Source: Streptomyces sp. NRRL S-340
GTDB taxonomy: Bacteria > Actinomycetota > Actinomycetes > Streptomycetales > Streptomycetaceae
Direction: 5' to 3'
Assembly (NCBI RefSeq): GCF_000720185.1
Contig: NZ_JOIY01000049.1
Span: forward strand, 1 to 64,000
DNA: 64,000 bases
A program made the position numbers and the translations under genes. How positions within the stretch are numbered: the first letter of the stretch is position 1; the number at the start of each line of letters is the position of its first letter. Shown here piece after piece: positions 26,101 to 33,879 of the stretch. Under the pieces are notes generated by a model. That model was given only the letters and a program-made list of their open reading frames with translations. It searched no databases and was not told the origin of the DNA.

Positions 26101-26582
26101 TGCGCGACGCCAAGCAGGACCCGGCCAACTCCGACAAGAACAACCAGGTCAACCCGAACGGCACCGCGGACGGCGACGCCGACGAGTGGTGGAACGACGC
26201 CCAGTTCTACGCGGACGCCGCCAACGCGATCAGCGTCGGCGCCGGGTTCCTGTCGGCCGGCTGCGCCCTCGCCGCCATCGTCTTCCCGCCGGCCCTCGGC
26301 GCGGCCGGCTTCTTCGCCGGCGTCTCCGCGGGCGCGGGCGCCCTCGGCACCCTCTTCACGGGCATCGAGCACGGCTTCACCAGCAGCGCCTTCTGGGAGT
26401 CCGCCGCCGGCACCGGCCTGAGCCTGGTCTCCTTCGGCGCCTACAAGTGGGTCGGCGCCGCTGACAAGGCGCTCGGCGGCGGCCTCGTCAAGCCCGTCGT
26501 CAGCAAGATCACGGACACCGGTGAGGACCTGGTCTCCGGCATCACGAAGGGCCTCAGCGACCTGTGGGGTCTGGCGGCCTGA
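23199..26582 (+). CDS. Tat-exported ALF-repeat, alanine-rich coiled-coil protein
   Basis: 1127 aa. The N-terminus is a twin-arginine signal (WSRRRVLGALAAATAVAATP). Residues about 45-235 hold short ALF repeats (AVRAWLTGGKGVKAAATTAL, VRAANAALDAGTEPALLAFL, with D-x-R-V motifs). About 250-580 is a long Ala/Lys/Glu coiled coil, about 600-790 a second ALF block (RQAAQHALAGSDDDVYAWID, VKEAANKALDENTTESLNYF), about 800-975 a second coiled coil, and about 995-1127 a hydrophobic, glycine-zipper-like tail (AGFLSAGCALAAIVFPPALG). ALF repeats are typical of Streptomyces polymorphic-toxin carriers, normally fused to a C-terminal nuclease; here the nuclease is a separate downstream gene. It is probably a secreted stalk or delivery protein (inference). 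Confidence 0.88.
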   Translation: MQTAFWSRRRVLGALAAATAVAATPSVLRPATAAAAETGGADPVPLPDTERAKAVRAWLTGGKGVKAAATTALCGTDTEIRTFLAETLPQQTVQDNRVAIVRSLDRAGKGLRREAVAALDNGDEAIAGFLSKGFAPAILEDFQVATSIVASTGDKGVVRAANAALDAGTEPALLAFLADKQYDARLEDTRVQVSVMLMTGGPEVQKYADRALSGTAKDVEWFIETGQHIARARDQESATIEELVAVVEREGKRAERETNLAIEAGARAETAAAKAKEAAEKAAAEAAAAQSDVQKSGAAARKAASAAKGAADAARNAVNASNAAVQASRRASWAAAGAAQAAAKAGNAAARAYNAAIAASKDAGKAQDAKNAAVAARNAAAKARSAAAAADKAALAGDAASDAGLAAASAARNSAAAATAAAQAAVSAGAAQAEAAEAKRQAAIATSAANRATNAASAAQALATAAAKAARTARDAANSAAAHADKAADAAEEAVKYAGQAVDYANKSTAHAAEAVKAANTATQAVSDALEVEKNARAAEAQTLEQDKQQAIEEARQLAAIEQTELYDVREKRLMEERTTQATKDLIAKAEQALYSGDMAAAATLGRQAAVALMDARGANTRQAAQHALAGSDDDVYAWIDLDRALAQTQDDRETTLHVATVGGPKVAAAAAAALESGDSKAVGDFLTGGMKRASDEDLRVAINKIIDDDAGKAVKEAANKALDENTTESLNYFFDHDYPLAVQEDDRVRASELINTAGAFTKAYAEVALEGPAWMLRNFITVIQYRTAQLDFDTATHVAAIRGAIAAAAKIAQKAQEDAALASKAAADARKAAAEAQEWAQKALDSAAKAEDYAQQARDNADAADKSAAAAQASANTAKNAAATARSAARSANYSANKAVDSARAALASSAAAQRSAAAARAAELAASADAKAAAAAYAQAKQIAADKKRAEDIAKAKEAAAQAQKLRDAKQDPANSDKNNQVNPNGTADGDADEWWNDAQFYADAANAISVGAGFLSAGCALAAIVFPPALGAAGFFAGVSAGAGALGTLFTGIEHGFTSSAFWESAAGTGLSLVSFGAYKWVGAADKALGGGLVKPVVSKITDTGEDLVSGITKGLSDLWGLAA

Positions 26583-26602
26583 TCCCGCCCGCCCCCTCTT
26601 CC

Positions 26603-26628
26603 GGGGCGCCGCCGCCGGGCGGCGCCCC
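26603..26628 (+). terminator. Strong hairpin between scaffold and nuclease genes
   Basis: A perfect 11-bp stem (GGGGCGCCGCC / GGCGGCGCCCC) with a 4-nt loop starts 20 nt after the ALF gene stop, followed by a C/T-rich run. It could terminate most transcripts and leave limited read-through into the nuclease gene 36 nt further on. Confidence 0.7.
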
Positions 26629-26663
26629 CTTCTCCCCTCCTCTCACGGAAAGTTCCTGTCCCC

Positions 26664-28604
26664 ATGCATGGAATACGTGGCGGGCGCGCGGCAAGGAGAC
26701 GCGCCCGCTCGACGGTCCTGACCGTCCTCACCGCCCTGACCCTCCTCACGACGGCCGCGACGAGCCAGGCGGCCGAGCCGCGCGCGACGGCGAAGGCCCC
26801 GTCCGCCGCCAAGTCCACGGCGTCCGGCGCGAGGACCACCGGGTCCAGCAGGTTCGCGGCGGGCTCCGGTGAGGACTGCACCCCCACCGCGCCGGGCTCC
26901 AAGGAGCGCCGCGCTGGTGCCGTCGAGTCCTGTGTGACGGTCGCCCCCGCACCGGTGCGGGCGAAGACCCGCACCGGTGTCGCCGCGCCCGCCACCACCC
27001 TGGCCGCCGCCGGCAGTTGCGACCTCACCAGCCCCGGCACCTACAGCTACGAGCGCTTCTCGTACTGCGTGACCGGCATCAACGTCACCTACATCCTGCG
27101 CGACAGCAACGCTCGGGAGATCGGGCGCGGCACCCTGGCGGTGTCCACCAGCGCCGGCCTCTCCCCGACCGCGACGACCTGGAACGAGCAGGTCACGGTC
27201 ACCATGACCAGCGCCCAAGGCGACGTCGCCGCGCTGAACGCCAAGTTCCGCGCCTCCTGCGACGCCGGCTGCACGGCCACCAAGACCGCGCCCTGGTACG
27301 GCGGCGGCCTCACCCTCGGCCAGACCCTGACCGGTACCGTCACGTACTCCTCGCCCCAGACGGCGGGCTCCTCCGCCTCCTTCTACACGGCGTACGCGAT
27401 GTACGTGACGTCCCCGGGCGCGACGGCGACCGACCCGAACGCGTCGTGGAAGAACGCGCGTCAGATCAGGTGCGACGACGCGGTCGGCGGCACTTCGGTG
27501 GCGGGCTGTGCCGTCCCCTCCGTCATGGCCGTCGTGCCGATGAAGGCGACGAGCGCGGACGCGGGCGGCGCCGTGGCCGCCTACGGCTGGGCCCAGAAGA
27601 ACCTCGACGGGGCCTGGGGGACGAAGGGCAGGCCGCTGACCCGCTCGACGAGCGGCGTGGCCGGCCGCACCGCCGCCACCTGCACCGGCTTCACGGCCCA
27701 GACCGATCTCGTCGACGCCGACAGTTGCGGCGACTTCCCGTTCGGCGAGGCGAAGGAGGGTGGCGCCGCCGGCAGCCAGTGCGTCCAGGTGATCCCCAAC
27801 CTCGGCAACGGCGAATGGGACACCTACATCCTGAACGACGGTCATGCCCTGGACCGTTCCTCACCCTGTGTGCAGGCCCACGTCACGCCCACCGAGAAGC
27901 AGTTCGCCGACACACAGCTCGCCGGCGGCTTCGCGGACCAGCGGGTGATCGACGCCGACCAGTTCGAGCTGACGGTCTCGACGCCGGACACGGGACCGCA
28001 GGCCAGCTGCCTGAACGACCAGCCGCCGGCCGGCGCGCTTCCCAACGGTGACGGCTGGTTCAAGAACACCACCGAGCCGGTTGCGCTGGTCAACCAGACC
28101 GACCCGACGAGCGGGCCCGGACAGCGGCCGACCCAGGCGCAGGCCTGCCTGGGGCGGAACACCGGCAGAGGGACCGGAACCAGCGACCCCGTCACCGGCA
28201 TGAAGGACGCCGAGGCGTTCAAGAAGGCGAACAACGTCACCTACCAGCTGGCCAGGTGCCATCTCATCGCGAACATCCTCGGCGGACAGGGCACGAGTGC
28301 GCTCACTCGCTACAACCTCGTCCCCTGCTGGCAGTCGGGGATGAACACGGGCACGCCCAGCATGCGGACGTTCGAGACCAAGGCGCAGGACCTGATCAAG
28401 GGCCCCATCGCCGCTTTCGGAGCGAACGACGCGCTCTTCTACCAGGTGACGCCCGTCTACAAGGACACGAACAGCACCATCCCGACGGGTGTCACGATGA
28501 ACGCGACGATCCAACGGGCGGACGGGACGACCGAGGAACTGTTCCCCAACGTCTACGTCACCAACACCTACCAGAACACCGGATCACTCAACCTGGGTAA
28601 CTGA
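26664..28604 (+). CDS. Secreted DNA/RNA non-specific endonuclease-type toxin
   Basis: 646 aa. A Sec signal (RSTVLTVLTALTLLTTAATSQA after a basic start) is followed by a Ser/Thr-rich linker, a beta-rich middle region with several Cys (residues about 110-270), and a C-terminal nuclease-like domain. The latter has ARCHLIANILGGQG around residue 530, NLVPCWQSGMNT and PSMRTFE, matching the RGHLIA..LGG...NLVP..N...MR..E pattern of the Endonuclea_NS_2 (PF13930) family; the usual Gly of R-G-H is Cys here. It lies 81 nt after the ALF gene and 30 nt before a putative immunity gene. Secretion plus nuclease suggests antibacterial use (inference). Confidence 0.85.
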   Translation: MHGIRGGRAARRRARSTVLTVLTALTLLTTAATSQAAEPRATAKAPSAAKSTASGARTTGSSRFAAGSGEDCTPTAPGSKERRAGAVESCVTVAPAPVRAKTRTGVAAPATTLAAAGSCDLTSPGTYSYERFSYCVTGINVTYILRDSNAREIGRGTLAVSTSAGLSPTATTWNEQVTVTMTSAQGDVAALNAKFRASCDAGCTATKTAPWYGGGLTLGQTLTGTVTYSSPQTAGSSASFYTAYAMYVTSPGATATDPNASWKNARQIRCDDAVGGTSVAGCAVPSVMAVVPMKATSADAGGAVAAYGWAQKNLDGAWGTKGRPLTRSTSGVAGRTAATCTGFTAQTDLVDADSCGDFPFGEAKEGGAAGSQCVQVIPNLGNGEWDTYILNDGHALDRSSPCVQAHVTPTEKQFADTQLAGGFADQRVIDADQFELTVSTPDTGPQASCLNDQPPAGALPNGDGWFKNTTEPVALVNQTDPTSGPGQRPTQAQACLGRNTGRGTGTSDPVTGMKDAEAFKKANNVTYQLARCHLIANILGGQGTSALTRYNLVPCWQSGMNTGTPSMRTFETKAQDLIKGPIAAFGANDALFYQVTPVYKDTNSTIPTGVTMNATIQRADGTTEELFPNVYVTNTYQNTGSLNLGN

Positions 28605-28634
28605 CCCGCCCAGTTCGCGCCAACGGGAGCCTGC

Positions 28635-29678
28635 ATGAGTTTCACCACCCCACCGCGGCCGTTCGACGTCACCGCGCTCTTCCCTCAACTGGCCCCGCTG
28701 GCGCGCATCGCGACCCGGCTGCACCCGCGGCCGGCGTCGCCGACCGTGCACGACAGCTCGGTCGGCGGGCCGCTGCTGTGGCCCGCCGGCGAGCCCTGGC
28801 CGCACTGCGACGAGCCGCACGACCGGAACGCGGCGCCGGTGGTCCACTCCCCGGACGACGTCCGGCTCCTGCGCCGCGACCTCGCGGCAGCGACCGAGCG
28901 GCTGCGTCTCGACCCCGAGGCCCCCGAGGTCACTCCCGAGGAGCGGGAGAACTGGGAGCGGATCAAGGGGGGCCGCCCGTGGTCCGACGGCCCGGTCCCT
29001 CTTCTCCCCGTCGCCCAGCTCTACGCCCGCGACGTCCCCTTCCCGCGCCCCGCCGACGCTGACCTCCTCCAGGTCCTGTGGTGCCCCTTCGACCACGCGG
29101 AACACCCCCATCCCCGGACCGCGCTCTTCTGGCGCTCCGCCGCCACCGTCACCGACGTCCTCGACGCGCCGCCCGAGCCGCCGGTCATCCAGTCCGCGCA
29201 CTATCTCCCGGAGCCGTGCCTGCTCTCACCGGAGCAGGTCACCGAATACCCCCACCCCAGGGAGCTGGGCAAGGAGATCCGGGACCAGCTGGACGACTCC
29301 AGCCGCTGGGAGACGATCGATCCCGCGCGGTACGACGCGTACGCGTACGACCCGGGCGAGCTCTACCTCGGCAGCCTCTCCACCGCCCCCGGCTGGAAGA
29401 CAGGAGGCTGGTCCCGCTGGGACCCCACCGACCCCGTCGACCGCCCCTGTCCCGAGTGCGGTACCGAGGAGGTCCCGCTCCTCACCATCGCCTCCTCGGA
29501 ATGGGACGGCATCAGCAAGTCCTGGATCGCCGAGGAGGAACCGGCGAACCCGGGCCCGCCTCCTCTGGGCGCCCGGGACGGCGACTTCACCCGGATCGAC
29601 ATCGTCGGCGGCTACAACCTCCAGCTCCACGCCTGTCCTGCCGACCCGTCCCATCCCCACATCGAGCTGGTCCAGTGA
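28635..29678 (+). CDS. YwqG/DUF1963-like protein, putative immunity protein
   Basis: 347 aa, cytosolic. The family pattern is visible in VGGPLLWPAGEPWPHCDE, PVPLLPVAQLYARDVPFPRP, DLLQVLWCPFDHAEH and a C-terminal GGYNLQLHACPADPSHPH, with a Cys pair CPECG in between. YwqG-like (DUF1963) proteins occur as immunity proteins of polymorphic toxins as well as in other contexts. It starts 30 nt after the secreted nuclease gene with GGGAG upstream, so it is best read as the cognate immunity protein (inference from position and family). Confidence 0.78.
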   Translation: MSFTTPPRPFDVTALFPQLAPLARIATRLHPRPASPTVHDSSVGGPLLWPAGEPWPHCDEPHDRNAAPVVHSPDDVRLLRRDLAAATERLRLDPEAPEVTPEERENWERIKGGRPWSDGPVPLLPVAQLYARDVPFPRPADADLLQVLWCPFDHAEHPHPRTALFWRSAATVTDVLDAPPEPPVIQSAHYLPEPCLLSPEQVTEYPHPRELGKEIRDQLDDSSRWETIDPARYDAYAYDPGELYLGSLSTAPGWKTGGWSRWDPTDPVDRPCPECGTEEVPLLTIASSEWDGISKSWIAEEEPANPGPPPLGARDGDFTRIDIVGGYNLQLHACPADPSHPHIELVQ

Positions 29679-29699
29679 CCGGCACGAGCCCGTAGCGGA

Positions 29700-29736
29700 C
29701 CTTCCGGGCGGGAGCCCGGCGGCCGCGGCGGGAAGG
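29700..29736. terminator. Possible bidirectional terminator hairpin
   Basis: CCTTCC and GGAAGG flank a nested CGGGC/GCCCG hairpin in the short interval between the convergent immunity and MFS genes. Confidence 0.4.
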
Positions 29737-29776
29737 GCCGGGGCGACCGCCACGAGAACGTACTGGAACGTTGCGT

Positions 29777-31420
29777 CTATCCCTTGTCAGGTGCGAGCGG
29801 GGCCGGGTCTTCTCCGGCCGGGCCGCGGACGACGGGTCCGGCGGAGGCGTCGAAGGCATGGGTCACCTCGGGGACGGTGCCTTCCACGAGCAGCTTCCGC
29901 GCCTCGTCCTCGAAGCGGCGGTCGTTCGCCGTGAGCCGGCTGTGGTGCTGGGCCAGGTGCTCCGACCAGGAGGCGACCAGGTAGTTCTCGATGAACCGGC
30001 CGGGGTCGTCGCCGTCCTGGAAGAGACCCCAGGTCACCGCTCCGGTGCGGCGCCGGGAACGGGCCACCTGCCGCATCCGGCCGGTGAAGGCGGCCCAGTC
30101 CTCGGGGGCGATCCGGTAGGTGACGGAGACGAGGACCGGGCCGTCCCGCGGCCCTGGTTCGAACACCAGGGGCGGAACGGGCCAGTGCGCGGAGGGACTT
30201 GGATCGAGTCCCTCCGTGGCGTGCAACGGCCACCTGCGCACGCTCAGGGCGCTGCCCACCAGGAGCCCGGCGCCGACCAGCAGGGCGGCGCCCAGTCCCG
30301 CCGTGTCGGCCAGCGCCCCCCACAGGGGTGCGGTCAGTGCCTGCCCGCCCTGGAAGACCACGAGGTAGACGGCGAGTCCCCGGCCCCTGACCCAGCCGGG
30401 CAGTCTCTGCTGGACAGCGGCGTTGAGGGTGGACAGCACCCCGATCCAGGCCAGGCCCGCGGGCAGCAGGGCAGCCGCCGCGAGCCAGGGGGTGCGGGTC
30501 GTGGCCAGCACCACCAGCGTCGCGGCGAAGACCGCCGCCCCTGCCGCGAGGGTGCCGTTGGCGCCCGTCCTGCGGCGGATCGCGGGCAGCGCGAAGGCGC
30601 CGCCCACCGCTCCGGCACCGACGACACCGAGCAGGAGCCCGTAGCCGCCGGGGCCCAGTCCCAGGGTGCGGCTCGCCACGAGCGGAAGAAGCGACCACAG
30701 GGCGGCTCCGCCCGGGATGAACAAGACCGTGCGCAGCAGGACCCGGCGGACGCCGGGGGCGTGCCAGACGTAGCGGCGGCCGGCCCGCACGGCTGCCAGG
30801 AGTCCTTCGCCCTGGAGCAGGGGCTGCCGTGCGGCGGACCCTCGCCACAGCAGCAGGACCGACACGATGCCCAGGTAGGACAGGGCGTTGAAGGCGAACA
30901 CCCATCCCGCGCCGGCCGCCGCGACCACCGCGCCGCCGAGGGCCGGGCCCACGGCGCGGGCCAGGTTCATGTTCACGGCTCCCAGCGCAGCCGCCTGCCC
31001 CAGCTGTTCGCGCTCGACCAGTTCCGGCTGGATGGCCTGCCAGGCCGGGCCCATCAGCGCGGTGCCGCAGCCCAGCAGGAAGGTGAGGCCGAGCAGAACG
31101 CCCGGGGCGAGGACGCCCTCGAACGCGAGCGCCGTCAGCACGGTGGAGACGGCGAGCAGGGCGAACTGGGCGGCCAGGAGCACCCTGCGCCGGTCGTAGC
31201 GGTCGGCCAGCACACCGGACGGCAGCGCGAGCAGGACGACGGGGAGACTGGAGGCCGTCTGCACGAGCGTGACCAGGGCGGCGCTGTGCCCGACGAGCAG
31301 CCACTGGGCGCCGACCGTCTGCATCCAGGTGCCCGTGTTGGAGACCAGTTGCGCGATCCACAGCGCGCGGAAGACACGCGCCGCGAGCGGCGCCCAGGCC
31401 GAATCGTCCGCGATCCTCAT
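29777..31420 (-). CDS. MFS exporter (EntS/TMSE type) with C-terminal antibiotic-monooxygenase-like domain
   Basis: 547 aa. Residues 1-420 form a 12-helix major facilitator transporter (LWIAQLVSNTGTWMQTVGAQ, GVLADRYDRRRVLL loop 2-3 motif, NMNLARAVGPALGG). Residues about 430-547 add a cytosolic ferredoxin-like domain (VLVSVTYRIAPEDWAAFTGR, TWGLFQDGDDPGRFIENYLV, SWSEHLAQHHSRLTANDR), as in the PF05977 group. Probably exports a small hydrophobic or siderophore-like compound. The ATG at 31420 overlaps the stop of the upstream 91-aa membrane protein as ATGA. Upstream in-frame sequence belongs to that other gene's region and was excluded. Confidence 0.92.
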   Translation of the reverse strand: MRIADDSAWAPLAARVFRALWIAQLVSNTGTWMQTVGAQWLLVGHSAALVTLVQTASSLPVVLLALPSGVLADRYDRRRVLLAAQFALLAVSTVLTALAFEGVLAPGVLLGLTFLLGCGTALMGPAWQAIQPELVEREQLGQAAALGAVNMNLARAVGPALGGAVVAAAGAGWVFAFNALSYLGIVSVLLLWRGSAARQPLLQGEGLLAAVRAGRRYVWHAPGVRRVLLRTVLFIPGGAALWSLLPLVASRTLGLGPGGYGLLLGVVGAGAVGGAFALPAIRRRTGANGTLAAGAAVFAATLVVLATTRTPWLAAAALLPAGLAWIGVLSTLNAAVQQRLPGWVRGRGLAVYLVVFQGGQALTAPLWGALADTAGLGAALLVGAGLLVGSALSVRRWPLHATEGLDPSPSAHWPVPPLVFEPGPRDGPVLVSVTYRIAPEDWAAFTGRMRQVARSRRRTGAVTWGLFQDGDDPGRFIENYLVASWSEHLAQHHSRLTANDRRFEDEARKLLVEGTVPEVTHAFDASAGPVVRGPAGEDPAPLAPDKG

Positions 31421-31692
31421 GCGGTGGGCCCCGTCCAGGCGGGGGCGCGGACCGACAGGCGGCGGGCGGCTGACGAGGCGGCGGTGAGCAGGAGCAGGAC
31501 GGGCCCCAGGACGGGGAGGGGCTCGGCGTGCCCCAGGAGCAGGGCTCCCGCGAGGGCTCCGAGCGACATGACGAGGACGGAGGGAACGCGCCGGCCGGGA
31601 CCGGGAGCCGGGCCGCCGGCCGGGGAGGAGTCGCGGACGACGAGGTCCGCCGCGTCGTCGGTGGCGCGGGGAATCAGCCCGCCGACCGGCAT
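31417..31692 (-). CDS. Small membrane protein coupled to the MFS gene
   Basis: 91 aa starting MPVGGLIPRATDDAADLVVR, with two hydrophobic stretches (VLVMSLGALAGALLLGHAEP, LPVLGPVLLLLTAAS). The stop overlaps the MFS start by ATGA, indicating translational coupling and a joint role such as a transporter accessory subunit. No family recognised; the start is not backed by a strong ribosome site (AAGGTG only). Confidence 0.6.
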   Translation of the reverse strand: MPVGGLIPRATDDAADLVVRDSSPAGGPAPGPGRRVPSVLVMSLGALAGALLLGHAEPLPVLGPVLLLLTAASSAARRLSVRAPAWTGPTA

Positions 31693-32146
31693 TGTGGACA
31701 CCTTTCGACAACCTCCTGCGGGACGAACTGCGTGGGATCTGCCGGGAGGCCGCGCGCTCGGACCGGACGGGATGTCCGCGAGGTGCACGGAGGCCGTGCC
31801 GCGGCGGCCGCTTCGCCGGTCACGCTATGCCGGTCGGCCCTGCCCGGGTTTCTGGTGAGCGCACTGCGGTTTGCCTGGCAGCGCACTCGGCCTCCCCTGC
31901 GTCCTTTCCGGGGGTGACTGTTCGAGCGGACGGGGCTTCGCCCCGCGACCGCCCGCGGTGCTCACGCCGGTTCCGTCCCGGAGCCAGAGTCCGCCCCGCC
32001 CGCCCGCGCCGTACAGCGAAGACGTACTGGTGCCCCTCGCACCGCCACGCGTCCCCCGCCGGGCCGCTGCCCGGGTTGAACGCGGGGCCCGCCGATAGAA
32101 TGTGACCGGGCCGGCCGCCGGCTCACGCGACGGGAAAGGTGCCGTC
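31693..32146. other. Divergent intergenic region, nothing coding
   Basis: 454 bp between the leftward MFS operon and the rightward DUF488 gene. Short ORFs lack motifs. TAGAAT at 32096-32101 could be a -10 for the DUF488 gene, but TTGAAC at 32076 is only 14 bp away, so no full promoter is claimed. Confidence 0.35.
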
Positions 32147-32521
32147 ATGACCGGACGCATCAGCTACCGGAGGATCTACGAGGACGCGTCGCCGCGGGAC
32201 GGCAAGCGGGTGCTCGTCGACCGGCTGTGGCCCCGTGGCGTGAGCAAGCAGGACGCGCGGCTCGACGAGTGGCTGCGGGACGTCGCCCCCTCCACCGATC
32301 TGCGCCGCTGGTACCACCACGACCCCGACCGCTTCGCCGAGTTCCGCCGCCGTTACCTCGCGGAGCTGGACGACCCCGACCACCACCCCGCCGTCGAACG
32401 CCTGCACGACCTGATGGCCCATGACGACGTCACCCTGCTCACCGCGACCAAGGACGTGGACCGCAGTGAGGCCGCGGTGCTCGCCGCCTGGCTGAACGGT
32501 GCGGACCGCCACGGCTCGTGA
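32147..32521 (+). CDS. DUF488 family protein (YeaO-like)
   Basis: 124 aa from ATG 32147 (MTGRISYRRIYEDASPRDGK). Conserved blocks are RVLVDRLWPRGVSKQDARLDEWLRD, APSTDLRRWYHHDPDRFAEFRRRYLAEL and VTLLTATKD, with the C-terminal helix. The family is widespread and small; one suggested role is in DNA-related or uric-acid metabolism contexts, but function is not settled. GGGAAAGG lies upstream. It stands alone, with a DyP peroxidase following 128 nt later. Confidence 0.9.
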   Translation: MTGRISYRRIYEDASPRDGKRVLVDRLWPRGVSKQDARLDEWLRDVAPSTDLRRWYHHDPDRFAEFRRRYLAELDDPDHHPAVERLHDLMAHDDVTLLTATKDVDRSEAAVLAAWLNGADRHGS

Positions 32522-32649
32522 CCGGGAGCCGTACGGCGGGTCCTGGTCCGTCGTGAAGGCGAGCCCGCGAAGTCCGCCCGGAGGGCGCCCGCGCCCCGGA
32601 AGCCCATGACCACGCGTCACCGTGCGCACCGAGCCTGGAGGCATGCTTC

Positions 32650-33636
32650 GTGGCCGAGTCACAGTCCGTGATCGCCCCGCCCGCCCGTTCCGCGCTGTTC
32701 CTCGTCTGCACCGTCGCCCCCGGCGGGGAGGCCGCCGTCCGCGACCTGCTCCCGGACGTGGCCGGGCTGAAGCGGTCGGTGGGCTTCCGGGCACCGGACG
32801 ACGCCCTCACCTGCGTCGTCGGCATCGGCTCCACCGCCTGGGACCGCCTCTTCGACGGGCCGCGCCCGCGCGACCTGCACCCGTTCGTGCCGCTGGCCGG
32901 CGCCCGTCACCACGCCCCCTCCACCCCGGGCGACCTGCTGTTCCACCTGCGGGCCCGGCGCATGGACCTCTGTTTCGAACTGGCCCAGCTGATCGGCGAA
33001 CGCCTGCGCGGCGCCGCCACCGTGGTGGACGAGGTGCACGGCTTCAAGTCCTTCGACGAGCGCGACCTGCTCGGCTTCGTCGACGGCAGCGAGAACCCGG
33101 AGGGCCGGCCGGCCGCCGACGCCGTCCTCGTCGGCGAGGAGGACCCCGGTTTCGCCGGCGGCAGCTACGTCATCGTCCAGAAGTACCTGCACGACCTCAC
33201 GGCCTGGAAGGCGCTGCCCACCGAGGAGCAGGAGAGGGTCATCGGCCGCTCGAAGGCTGACAACGTCGAGATGCCCGACGACGTCAAACCCGCCGACTCC
33301 CATGTCGCCCTCACCACGATCACCGACGAGGACGGCACCGAACACAAGATCGTCCGGGACAACATGCCCTTCGGCCGGGTCGGGGCGGGCGAGTTCGGCA
33401 CCTACTTCATCGGGTACGCGCGCACGCCCGCGGTGACCGAGCAGATGCTGCGGAACATGTTCCTCGGCGACCGGCCCGGCGTGCACGACCGGATCCTCGA
33501 CTTCTCCACCGCGGTCACCGGCTGCCTCTTCCACGTGCCCACCGCCGGCTTCCTCGGCGACCCGCCGCCCGCGCCCACGGCCGCCGCCTCCGTCCCGGAG
33601 GGCTCCTCGCGCATCGGCGGTCTCGAAGGAGGCTGA
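32650..33636 (+). CDS. Dye-decolorizing (DyP-type) heme peroxidase, B-type
   Basis: 328 aa with no Tat or Sec signal, so cytosolic. The GxxDG motif is in LLGFVDGSENPEGRP (about residues 140-150) with the distal Asp; the proximal heme His is in PADSHVALT (about 217) and the distal Arg in NMPFGRVGAGEFGTYFIGYA. Length and lack of signal match DtpB-like B-type enzymes rather than the Tat-exported A-type. Uses H2O2 to oxidise dyes, phenols or Mn. The C-terminal 30 residues are a Pro/Ala tail; in other bacteria such tails can be encapsulin-targeting, but no encapsulin gene is nearby. Start GTG. Confidence 0.94.
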   Translation: MAESQSVIAPPARSALFLVCTVAPGGEAAVRDLLPDVAGLKRSVGFRAPDDALTCVVGIGSTAWDRLFDGPRPRDLHPFVPLAGARHHAPSTPGDLLFHLRARRMDLCFELAQLIGERLRGAATVVDEVHGFKSFDERDLLGFVDGSENPEGRPAADAVLVGEEDPGFAGGSYVIVQKYLHDLTAWKALPTEEQERVIGRSKADNVEMPDDVKPADSHVALTTITDEDGTEHKIVRDNMPFGRVGAGEFGTYFIGYARTPAVTEQMLRNMFLGDRPGVHDRILDFSTAVTGCLFHVPTAGFLGDPPPAPTAAASVPEGSSRIGGLEGG

Positions 33637-33879
33637 TCAGACGTCCACACCTCCCGTGACGAGCAGCCTCCACAGCGAACCCGTCCCGGTCACGTCCCAG
33701 GCGTGGGCCCGGACCGAGGCGGAATTCCGGGTCGCGCTCCGTCGCAGCGGCTTTCGCGGGGCCTTTGCCGCATCCGCGCGGACTCTCCGCTTCCGGAGGC
33801 GGACCGACCGGCATGATGATCATGAAGGTGCCGTGGTCACACGGTCCGTACCCGTCCGTTCACGGCGAGAGAGTGCGAA

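Noticed and set aside
24084..26372. 762-aa minus-strand frame opposite the ALF-repeat gene
   Set aside because: Gly/Leu/Val repeats produced by the alanine-rich coiled coil on the other strand; no start context or motif.
23199..29678. Contractile or type VI secretion apparatus for the ALF/nuclease module
   Set aside because: No sheath, Hcp, VgrG or ATPase gene is present; export signals on the proteins are sufficient.
33640..33879. Possible tRNA or small RNA between DyP and the small membrane protein
   Set aside because: No cloverleaf or T-loop consensus found.
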